NCBI GenBank assembly: GCA_013874835.1
Contig: CP059430.1
Location: forward strand, 886,864 to 950,863
Direction of reading: 5' to 3'
Length of the DNA stretch: 64,000 nucleotides
DNA from: Carnobacteriaceae bacterium zg-84
GTDB taxonomy: Bacteria; Bacillota; Bacilli; Lactobacillales; Aerococcaceae
The notes below the pieces were generated by a model. It ran no database searches. It saw nothing but the letters and a program-made list of their open reading frames with translations, and had not been told where the DNA came from. Position numbers and translations under genes: made by a program. Below are positions 36,406 to 43,623 of the stretch, in pieces (position 1 is the stretch's first letter; each line of letters opens with the position of its first letter).

Positions 36406-37844
36406 CATTTGTTCGCTATTTCGAAGATTTTTTTCATCAGATAAATGACACAAGGTAGTGCGACACCGTTACCCCACATCTTATATTCTGCAGTATCTGA
36501 ATATGGATTAGATAACCACTTTACTAATTGTTTGTCAGATTTCGCTTTCTTCTGTCCGTTGATGATTCGATGCTCTTCAAAAACATTTTTCCAAAATATC
36601 AAATCTTCCTCACTTGGTGCTAAAACCGCTAAATCCTTACACCAATCATCTGGAAAGCCTTGTAATCGACCACACTCTAATGGTGTTAATCTACGCACCT
36701 TTAAGTTTCTTTCCATGACGGTTGGTGGATCTTTATAATCACTTGCCACAAGCGTCCCAACTTCATTCACATTAGCGATTGTATGGTGTGAGTTTTTACT
36801 GGTGGAATACACCACAGCTAATCCACCTTGATTTCTGTCTGGATTGTTTCCACCAGTATCAATCGTTCTTGAGGTATCTGTTTCGTAAACATTCGCCCTG
36901 ACATTGCGTGTGTTTTCGCTTGTCAAACGAATGTCGTAAGTTTTGGCATCCACTACCAATGGTTGATTATTGCCCCCTAAACCAAGGTTTGCCCCCAATG
37001 TTGGGGATACGTCAAGCGGTCCATTAAATCGACTGTCTTGTCCGTGATTGTCAAACACATACGGGGCTCGATTCCCTTTGGCACGAAGTGTGGCTGTGAA
37101 ATCTTCTGTCACGTCCATACGCTCTCCACCTTGGTCATTTAGGCATAACGTAGGGCTTGTTCTAGTATTGTTGGTAGTGTCTTGTTTCGTAGTGCTGCTC
37201 GTTTCAATATCCCTTGGCACGCTTTTTTCGTCAAATAATATTTCACTGGCACATCTGCCATTAAAATCTGCGACAAGAAAGATTCTTTTGCGTCTTTGGG
37301 GGACTCCAAAATACCGAGCGTCCAACACTCGCCATGCAAGAGAGAATGTTCCACCCACGATGTTGCCACTATTTGCCCATTTTGAAGGTCTAGGGATAGA
37401 TGTCTGTATGTCTTTGATGTGGCAGATGGCTTCAAGGACACATCTGAAATCTTCTCCTTTGTTGCTTGAGAAGGCACCTGGGACATTTTCCCAGATGATA
37501 AATCGTGGATAGTTGCCATTTGTTGCCTCCCTCATTTCTTTAATTACTCGAATAGCTTCATAAAAAAGGTTAGACTTTTTACCGTCCAACCCTTGTCTTT
37601 TGCCTGCTATAGATAAATCTTGACAAGGACTACCAAAAGTAATGATATCTACTGGTGGTATTCTTTTGCCGTTGATATGTTGAATATTGCCTAATTGTTT
37701 GACTTCTGGGAAATTCTTCCTAGTGACAAGCACAGGAAACGGTTCGACTTCTGAATTCCAAATCGGTGTAATACCAGACAATTTTGAAGCGAGTTCAAAA
37801 CCTCCTGACCCTGAAAATAAACTTCCCATTGTTAACTTACGCAT
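36405..37844 (-). CDS. DNA (cytosine-5-)-methyltransferase
   Basis: Methylase of about 479 residues with intact motifs: I in GSLFSGSGGFE near 6, IV in FGSPCQDLSIAG near 72 with the catalytic Cys, VI in IWENVPGA near 116, VIII in VPQRRKRIFLV near 182, and IX/X at the C-terminus (RLTPLECGRLQGFP; MWGNGVALPCV). The target-recognition region is between about 200 and 390. No cognate restriction gene is adjacent, so it is an orphan methylase protecting phage DNA or tuning expression. It overlaps the stop of the upstream MTase. Confidence 0.95.
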   Translation of the reverse strand: MRKLTMGSLFSGSGGFELASKLSGITPIWNSEVEPFPVLVTRKNFPEVKQLGNIQHINGKRIPPVDIITFGSPCQDLSIAGKRQGLDGKKSNLFYEAIRVIKEMREATNGNYPRFIIWENVPGAFSSNKGEDFRCVLEAICHIKDIQTSIPRPSKWANSGNIVGGTFSLAWRVLDARYFGVPQRRKRIFLVADFNGRCASEILFDEKSVPRDIETSSTTKQDTTNNTRTSPTLCLNDQGGERMDVTEDFTATLRAKGNRAPYVFDNHGQDSRFNGPLDVSPTLGANLGLGGNNQPLVVDAKTYDIRLTSENTRNVRANVYETDTSRTIDTGGNNPDRNQGGLAVVYSTSKNSHHTIANVNEVGTLVASDYKDPPTVMERNLKVRRLTPLECGRLQGFPDDWCKDLAVLAPSEEDLIFWKNVFEEHRIINGQKKAKSDKQLVKWLSNPYSDTAEYKMWGNGVALPCVIYLMKKIFEIANK

Positions 37845-39078
37845 TTTCATCACCTACTAAGTCATCGTATGGTATTTTCTTATCATCACGAATGACATAC
37901 ACACTATCTGTTTTCCCTACTTGTTCAATGTAGCGCTTAACAATCACATCACAAAACTTTTCGTCCAGTTCAATGGTGTAACATATGCGATCTAATTGGT
38001 CACTCGCCAATAAAGTAGACCCACTACCACCAAACATATCGAATACAACACTATTGGTCATACTTGAATTTTTAATCGGATAAGCCATCAACTCGAGGGG
38101 TTTCATCGTTGGATGGTCTGCATTTTTCTTTGGTTTATCAAACTCCCAAATCGTCGATTCTTTTCTACCGGTATACCATTGATGTTTACCTTTTTGTTTC
38201 CAACCAAACAAAATGGGTTCATGTTGCCACTGATAAGGGCTTCTCCCCAAAACAAGTGACTGTTTTTTCCAAATACACGTCCCTGATAAATAAAATCCTG
38301 CATCTTTAAATGCTTTTCTAAAGTTATAACCTTCCGTATCTGCATGGAAGACATAGATACTTGCATCTTGCGCCATGACCTTTTCAGCTTGCGTAAAAGC
38401 ATCACACAAGAACTGATAAAACACTCCATCTTCCATATCATCGTTTTTAATTTTTCCTGCACTACCTTCATAGTTCACATTATAAGGTGGATCAGTTACC
38501 ACTAGATTCACTTTTGTATCATCCAGTAACGCTTTGTAGGTTTCTTCTTTCGTAGAATCACCACAAATTAACATATGTTTGCCTAAATGCCAAATGTCAC
38601 CGACTTGTGTCATCGCTGGTTTCGTTAACTCGTCATTGACATCAAAGTCATCTTCTTGAATATCTTTTTCGTCATCAAACAGTTTGGATAATTCTTTATC
38701 ATCAAATCCAAGCAAGTCTAAATCAAAGTCTAACCCTTGTAATTCAGATAACTCAATGGTTAATAGGTCATTATCCCACCCAGCGTTAAGTGCTAGTTTA
38801 TTATCTGCGATAATATATGCTTTCTTTTGTGCTTCCGTTAGATGTTCCTCTTTGATACAGGGTATCTTTTCCAAACCTAACTTTTGTGCGGCATAATAAC
38901 GACCGTGTCCACAGAGAATTGTGTGATCACGTGATACAATAATTGGATTAAGAAACCCAAACTCTTTTATGCTGGAAGCAATTTGTGCAATTTGAGTATC
39001 TGAATGCGTCCTTGCATTGTTCGCATAAGGGATAAGGTCATGAATATTAGCTAAATAATAGGTTGCTTCTTTGTTCAT
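37837..39078 (-). CDS. ParB-like domain fused to N6-adenine/N4-cytosine DNA methyltransferase
   Basis: Protein of 413 residues. The N-terminal ParB/Srx-like domain (about 5-100) has IHDLIPYANNARTHSDTQ, the typical ILCGHGRYYAAQKLG and KAYIIADNKLALNAGWD. The MTase half has motif IV VVTDPPYNVNYEG near 195 and motif I FDMFGGSGSTLLA near 350, so a beta-class order. Such fusions are common in phages and mobile elements. It starts 9 bp after the SAM synthetase-like gene, which could supply the cofactor. Confidence 0.93.
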   Translation of the reverse strand: MNKEATYYLANIHDLIPYANNARTHSDTQIAQIASSIKEFGFLNPIIVSRDHTILCGHGRYYAAQKLGLEKIPCIKEEHLTEAQKKAYIIADNKLALNAGWDNDLLTIELSELQGLDFDLDLLGFDDKELSKLFDDEKDIQEDDFDVNDELTKPAMTQVGDIWHLGKHMLICGDSTKEETYKALLDDTKVNLVVTDPPYNVNYEGSAGKIKNDDMEDGVFYQFLCDAFTQAEKVMAQDASIYVFHADTEGYNFRKAFKDAGFYLSGTCIWKKQSLVLGRSPYQWQHEPILFGWKQKGKHQWYTGRKESTIWEFDKPKKNADHPTMKPLELMAYPIKNSSMTNSVVFDMFGGSGSTLLASDQLDRICYTIELDEKFCDVIVKRYIEQVGKTDSVYVIRDDKKIPYDDLVGDENA

Positions 39079-39087
39079 CTCACACCT

Positions 39088-39870
39088 CTAAAAAAGACCC
39101 CATTCGGCTAGTTTTTCAAAACCACCGATGGCGTCTACATATTCTTTTGCGATGTTGACAATATCCTCATACGGTATACCGTCAATTGTTTCATCGCCAA
39201 TAGCACATGAGAAAAACACAGGTTCATTTACCTGTTGTGCTCTTAAAAAGGCATAAATATTGACCGATACATCTGCTTTCGATAAATCTTTACCATGTAA
39301 ACCACCACCTGTTACTGAATCTGCCATGTCACTGCCTAGCTTACGGTTAGTAGCACCAGTGTCTACATCCGTCCCACCTGTCCAATCACCTAACGGATTA
39401 ATGATGGCATTGGGAAATTGACTTTGTAAAAACTGCGTATAAGCATTACTTTGACAAATAATCAGTTTTTCACCGTCTAAAATGTATTTACCATCAAAGG
39501 GGTATTGTCTATAAATATTTCGTGCAATATCTGATAGTCGTTTCTGTTCATCTGTGAGTGGAACCCCCTTAAAGATACCATTATCACCACATCGCATTTT
39601 TTCTTTTTGATTATTTGCCAAATGTTCATCTTGTTTTTCAATAGTGATATCACACGCTATCTGACCAGCAATGCGTTCAATAATTGGGATAATCTCTTTT
39701 TTCTTTAAAGTGACTGTGGTTTCAATAATGACATGACACTTACCATGTCCAATCAATACCTCAACCGCAATCTTTGGTTTATCTTCCTTTGTATAGGCTA
39801 AGTCCACAATGGCCCCTGCAATGCGATCAGCAATCTTGTCTGGGTGTTGTGGGTTTACTTTTTCAATCAT
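39088..39870 (-). CDS. Short S-adenosylmethionine synthetase (phage type)
   Basis: Protein of 260 residues compared with about 385-400 for housekeeping MetK. The catalytic blocks are present: HPDKIADRIAGAIVD near 9, CGDNGIFKGVP near 93 (in place of GAGDQG), GGTDVDTGATNRKLGSDM near 165, and TGGGLHGKDLSKADVS near 187. The shortening falls in the central and C-terminal regions. It would make SAM from methionine and ATP. It is directly upstream of two MTases, suggesting a dedicated supply of methyl donor. Confidence 0.85.
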   Translation of the reverse strand: MIEKVNPQHPDKIADRIAGAIVDLAYTKEDKPKIAVEVLIGHGKCHVIIETTVTLKKKEIIPIIERIAGQIACDITIEKQDEHLANNQKEKMRCGDNGIFKGVPLTDEQKRLSDIARNIYRQYPFDGKYILDGEKLIICQSNAYTQFLQSQFPNAIINPLGDWTGGTDVDTGATNRKLGSDMADSVTGGGLHGKDLSKADVSVNIYAFLRAQQVNEPVFFSCAIGDETIDGIPYEDIVNIAKEYVDAIGGFEKLAEWGLF

Positions 39871-39872
39871 AT

Positions 39873-40451
39873 TTATAATCCTTTCCTAGAACGTAGTAAA
39901 CGCTCCATCATATCGCTTCCTGTATCTTCAAATACTTCTGTACAATTTTGTTTGACGATATCATAAATTTCATACCATAATAAGTTGGCTTGTTTTTGAA
40001 ATTGAATCGACATCTGCACAAAGGGAGATGTCACCACTGCACCAGTAGTGGGATGTTTACCAAGCAACCCATAACTGCTCATAGCTTCTTCACATTGGAT
40101 ATGTCTTGCCAATGCTTGTGCATAGGATTCAATCAACCGTTTATTCACTAGCTTGTCACAGTTGCGTTCTTTAAGCCATAACCAAATTTCAGCATAAATC
40201 ACATCAGCACCAAGTGGTAAACCGTTCTTCTGATTCGCTGATAAATACTCACTCGGCTTGGGCATTGTGTTACCTTCAAGTAAGACTCCTTCTGGTAAAT
40301 CAACTGCATCCAATTCATGGACATCAAGTTCTAGAATATCGTTTGGCATCACTTTGACCATTTGTCCTTTTTGAATTTTATCTATGGCTGTTTGTGGTTT
40401 TGGACCAGTATTTCTACGTCTACCACCACGATTTGTACCATCTCTTGCCAT
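39873..40451 (-). CDS. Small terminase subunit, P27 family
   Basis: Protein of about 192 residues. GGRRRNTGPKPQTAIDKIQKG at the N-terminus (a basic DNA-binding tail) and helical segments such as YAQALARHIQCEEAMSSYG and TTGAVVTSPFVQMSIQFQKQ are typical of the P27-like family that recognises the packaging site. The start at 40451 has AAGGAGG upstream. Located just after the HNH gene and the probable cos region. Confidence 0.92.
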   Translation of the reverse strand: MARDGTNRGGRRRNTGPKPQTAIDKIQKGQMVKVMPNDILELDVHELDAVDLPEGVLLEGNTMPKPSEYLSANQKNGLPLGADVIYAEIWLWLKERNCDKLVNKRLIESYAQALARHIQCEEAMSSYGLLGKHPTTGAVVTSPFVQMSIQFQKQANLLWYEIYDIVKQNCTEVFEDTGSDMMERLLRSRKGL

Positions 40452-40555
40452 ATGTTCCTCCTTCAGTTTTATATACCCTGTTTGAATAGGCGTTTTTGTG
40501 CGTGACGGGAGGCACCCGTTATCCTTTGGGATCAATCGTAGAGATTTTCATCCCC
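40452..40555. other. Probable cos/packaging region
   Basis: A 104-bp non-coding stretch between HNH and small terminase genes contains a C-rich run (CCCCCTACCCC, next to the HNH stop) and the small hairpin ACGGG-AGGCA-CCCGT. In HK97-type phages with HNH-P27-terminase order, this is where the cohesive-end site lies. The exact nick sites cannot be read from the sequence. Confidence 0.5.
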
Positions 40556-40924
40556 CTACCCCTTAATGTTTTTATGCCATCGACTCCCATCTTTGGCATG
40601 AATGCGTGCATGACAAGACTGACATAAAGAAATTAAATTTTCCTTGTTATGCGTTCCTCCTTCAGATAAAGGGGTGATGTGATGAACTTCTTCTACCTGT
40701 TTCATATAACCTTCTTTAAAACATAATTCACAGTACGGATGAGCTTTAACATATCTTGCACGTATCTTTCGCCACTGTCCGTTATATCTTTTGCGTAAGA
40801 TTGGATTGCGGTCGTACTTCTCGTAGCGTTTATTTTCTTGTCTTTGGTGCTCCTGACAAAATTGTCCGTGTGTTAAGCTTGGACACATTGGATACGAACA
40901 CGGTCGTTTTGGTTTTGTTGGCAT
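40556..40924 (-). CDS. HNH endonuclease (packaging-associated)
   Basis: Protein of about 122 residues. HNH motif: VEEVHHITPLSEGGTHNKENLISLCQSCHARIH near 75-107. An upstream zinc finger-like CEL C pair (YCELCFKEGY), and an N-terminal Cys cluster (CSYPMCP, CQEH). In phages of this type the HNH protein stimulates cos cleavage by terminase. The start at 40924 has GGGAGG upstream. Confidence 0.93.
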   Translation of the reverse strand: MPTKPKRPCSYPMCPSLTHGQFCQEHQRQENKRYEKYDRNPILRKRYNGQWRKIRARYVKAHPYCELCFKEGYMKQVEEVHHITPLSEGGTHNKENLISLCQSCHARIHAKDGSRWHKNIKG

Positions 40925-40963
40925 CTTATTTCCTCCCATAAGAAAAGACCCAGTAGTATAAAA

Positions 40964-41182
40964 CTACCGAGTCTTATTGAATTCTGATATCTTACCAAAA
41001 TATAAATTTTCCATTGGAATTTTATAGAGCGCAACCATTTTATGAACGAGAGAGATTGGAATATCAGTCGAATCTCGTTCAAGTCGACATAAAGTATCTT
41101 TATTGATATTTAATTGATTAGATGCCTCAATCAACGTTAGATTAGCATTCACTCTGGCTGCTTTCAAACTAATGATTATCAT
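40964..41182 (-). CDS. Small XRE-family HTH regulator
   Basis: Protein of about 72 residues. A complete Cro/CI-type helix-turn-helix is visible: SLKAARVNANLTLIEASNQLNINKDTLCRLERD, then LVHKMVALYKIPMENLYFG. It lacks any cleavage or oligomerisation domain. The start at 41182 has GGAGG upstream. Its location next to HNH and terminase genes is far from an immunity region, so it may be a late or packaging-linked switch rather than the lysogenic repressor. Confidence 0.85.
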   Translation of the reverse strand: MIIISLKAARVNANLTLIEASNQLNINKDTLCRLERDSTDIPISLVHKMVALYKIPMENLYFGKISEFNKTR

Positions 41183-41282
41183 TAAGCTTTCCTCCATGTA
41201 ACTGCTTTACATTTTATAAAATTATTGCTTGTATGACAATCTCTATATTTTTTGCTGATTATATAATACCACAACATAAGAA

Positions 41283-41329
41283 CTGAATACTACTGAACTA
41301 ACATGAACTCAACTGAACTCGACTGAACA
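41283..41329. repeat. Short ACTGAA-type direct repeats
   Basis: Five quasi-repeats of about 10 bp: ACTGAATACT, ACTGAACTAAC, ATGAACTCA, ACTGAACTCG and ACTGAACAAT. They overlap the 3' end of the DUF1492 gene. They might be protein-binding sites near the packaging or early/late boundary. Confidence 0.6.
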
Positions 41330-41729
41330 ATTCATCAAGTTGTTTCAATGCAGTGCCATGCATCTTATAAATCCATCGCTCTGTGTAATACATACTCGCT
41401 GCAATTTCTCCCCATGATTTCTTTTCAAAGTACCTTTTAATCAATACGATTTGATGGTCCTTTTCCAGTTTAGAAATCAAATCAATCACATCTGCTCTCT
41501 TTTGAGTCAATTCATATTCTAGCGCTTTTATTTCTTCTTCAATCTCTACTGCCTTTATTAACGCTTCAGCCATTGGTTCTAGTTGACGATTCGGACTCTT
41601 TGGCATGTCAGAGTAAACAGGAGACCTTACACCTTCAGCTAACGTACGATAGGTTTGTGCCATATACCGTTTTGATTCAATTTGGTTTTCAAGTTGTTTG
41701 ATTGTTTTAAAAAAATCTTTTGCTTTCAT
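41298..41729 (-). CDS. DUF1492/ArpU-like late regulator
   Basis: Protein of 143 residues. The C-terminal half contains a sigma-70 region 4-like HTH (LEKDHQIVLIKRYFEKKSWGEIAASMYYTERWIYKMHGTALKQL), and the N-terminal half is a coiled coil. This family controls late gene expression or muramidase export in Gram-positive phages. It lies between the replication genes and the packaging/late genes, the usual position. RBS GGGAGG. Confidence 0.85.
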   Translation of the reverse strand: MKAKDFFKTIKQLENQIESKRYMAQTYRTLAEGVRSPVYSDMPKSPNRQLEPMAEALIKAVEIEEEIKALEYELTQKRADVIDLISKLEKDHQIVLIKRYFEKKSWGEIAASMYYTERWIYKMHGTALKQLDELFSRVQLSSC

Positions 41730-41771
41730 GCTTACCTCCCATGTTACTGAGGTAAGTTCTCCATAGAACTC

Positions 41772-43115
41772 CTACTCAAGATTTGCTTTAACTGCATGCA
41801 TCAGTGCCGTTTGTATTTTATCTTTTTGTTTCAATGCTTTCATCACATCAAAGTCAATTGTCCCTTTTGTCAATATGTGATGAATAATGACTGTATCTTG
41901 TTGCCCTTGGCGATAAAGCCGTGCATTCGTTTGTTGGTACAACTCCAATGACCAAGTGAGTGAATACCAAATCAATGTCGACCCACCTTGCTGTAAATTA
42001 AGTCCATGTCCTGCACTTGCTGGATGAATTAAAGCAACAGCTATTTTACCGTCATTCCAATCCGTAATGTCTTGGCTAGTTTTAATTTCTCGCACATCCA
42101 AGCGTTTCATGATTCTATCACGATCACTTTGAAACCAATAAGACACTAACACAGGTTTACCATTGGCCGATTCAATTAAATCTTCTAATGCATCCAACTT
42201 CTTATCGTGAATGGTATGTGTGACTTTATTCTCGTCATACACCGTACCATTTGCCATTTGTAACAGTTTGTTGGATAAACTGGCTGCATTGATAGCGTCA
42301 ATTTCAACATCTTTTACGGTCGTAATCATTTCTTGTTTTAAGGTGTTGTATATCTTTTGTTCTCTATCGCCAAGACTTACCACCACTTCATTCATCACAC
42401 ATTCTGGCATTTCAAGATAATCTTTAGCTTTCATCGAAATGGTAATATCACTAATCGCTTGATAAATTCTATCTTCAGCATTGGCTTGTGGTTTGTAAGA
42501 ATAGACAATTGCACCATTACGTTTATCTGGTACGAAGTAAGTATTGCGATAATGACTGATGTATCGCCCCAGTCTTTGACCAAAATCTAAAATACGAAAC
42601 TGAGCCCATAAATCCATTAACCCATTACTGCTTGGTGTGCCCGTCAAACCAACAATACGTTTAATATACGGACGTACCTTGAGTAGACTTTTCACTCGTT
42701 TGCTTTGGTAAGACTTAAAAGAACTCATTTCGTCAATCACAACCATATCAAAGTCAAATTTATACCCACTCTTATTGATCAACCAATCCACATTCTCTCG
42801 ATTGATTAAATAAATATGGGCTTTTTGCTTTAATGCCTGTTGTCGTTCTTTCTCACTCCCAACAACGATTGAATACGTTAAATGCTTTAAGTGTGACCAT
42901 TTATTGATTTCACTTGGCCAAGTCGCACTGGCTACTCGAAGTGGTGCAATGACCAATACTTTTGATACGTCAAAATAATCAAGCATTAACTCATCAATAA
43001 CTGTCAAAGTGATGATACTTTTCCCAAGTCCGCAATCCAATAATAACGCTGATGCATCATGCTTTAAAATAAACTCACTGGCGTACCGTTGATACTTATG
43101 TGGCTTGTATTGCAT
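41772..43115 (-). CDS. SNF2-family DEAD/DEAH helicase
   Basis: DNA translocase/helicase of about 447 residues. Walker A is LLLDCGLGKSIITL near 26, motif II VVIDEMSSFKS near 120 (DEMS in place of DEAH), motif III GLTGTPSSNG near 153, and motif VI ETNARLYRQGQQ-type near 405. The start at 43115 has GGAGGG upstream and lies within the VRR-NUC gene, a 20-bp overlap. Common in early regions of Gram-positive siphoviruses, probably for replication initiation or fork remodelling. Confidence 0.93.
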   Translation of the reverse strand: MQYKPHKYQRYASEFILKHDASALLLDCGLGKSIITLTVIDELMLDYFDVSKVLVIAPLRVASATWPSEINKWSHLKHLTYSIVVGSEKERQQALKQKAHIYLINRENVDWLINKSGYKFDFDMVVIDEMSSFKSYQSKRVKSLLKVRPYIKRIVGLTGTPSSNGLMDLWAQFRILDFGQRLGRYISHYRNTYFVPDKRNGAIVYSYKPQANAEDRIYQAISDITISMKAKDYLEMPECVMNEVVVSLGDREQKIYNTLKQEMITTVKDVEIDAINAASLSNKLLQMANGTVYDENKVTHTIHDKKLDALEDLIESANGKPVLVSYWFQSDRDRIMKRLDVREIKTSQDITDWNDGKIAVALIHPASAGHGLNLQQGGSTLIWYSLTWSLELYQQTNARLYRQGQQDTVIIHHILTKGTIDFDVMKALKQKDKIQTALMHAVKANLE

Positions 43116-43371
43116 GGATAATCCCTCCAATCTGTACCACGTCATCAAGGACAAAGCACTGAACCCCTAGACTGCTCAGTTGTGTTATCCGCTTGACTTG
43201 AATGGCTCTTGGTTTCTTGCCTTTTTGCTTTACTTCCACAAACCCTATCTTCCCATTAGGCAGTAATACCATTCGATCGGGGATACCTACCATCCCCACT
43301 AGCTTGATACACAACCCATCAGCTTTTTTCACTTCAGCTACTAATTTTTGTTCAATGTATTTTTCTTTCAC
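43096..43371 (-). CDS. VRR-NUC domain nuclease
   Basis: Small nuclease of about 91 residues. The restriction-like core is present: GIPDRMVLLPNGKIGFVEVKQKGKKP (D, ExK motif) with the following QVKRITQLSSLGVQCFVLDD. Stand-alone VRR-NUC proteins act on branched DNA, such as Holliday junctions. The GTG at 43371 is chosen because GGGAGG lies at a suitable distance. It precedes the SNF2 helicase gene and follows the non-coding region at 43390. Confidence 0.9.
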   Translation of the reverse strand: MKEKYIEQKLVAEVKKADGLCIKLVGMVGIPDRMVLLPNGKIGFVEVKQKGKKPRAIQVKRITQLSSLGVQCFVLDDVVQIGGIIHAIQAT

Positions 43372-43389
43372 TGTGCTAATGCCTCCCAA

Positions 43390-43623
43390 ATTTTCTCTAT
43401 ATAGTTTATATACGTGTATTTACTGTATCTATCTCTCTATTTCTTATATATTTATATTATTTATAATAATAAGAACATAAGAACACGACTCAGTAAAAAG
43501 CTTGATAGAATAACTTTTTACTGATGTGCCTATGGAATGTTCCTACCATTAAAACTTAGGTACGATACGTTTTCAAACTGTGTACCTAACATTTCCAAAA
43601 CACTGATTTCCCTTGGAACACTC
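43390..43623. other. Repeat-rich non-coding gap, candidate replication origin
   Basis: A 234-bp gap between VRR-NUC and primase. The left third (about 43395-43470) is extremely AT-rich. Then a perfect 10-bp stem CAGTAAAAAG...CTTTTTACTG (about 43491-43524), an inverted pair TTAGGTAC...GTACCTAA (43556-43590), and two copies of AGAACACGACT (about 43479 and 43630). The layout fits a phage origin (DUE plus hairpin/iterons). No initiator-binding site is proven. Confidence 0.5.
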
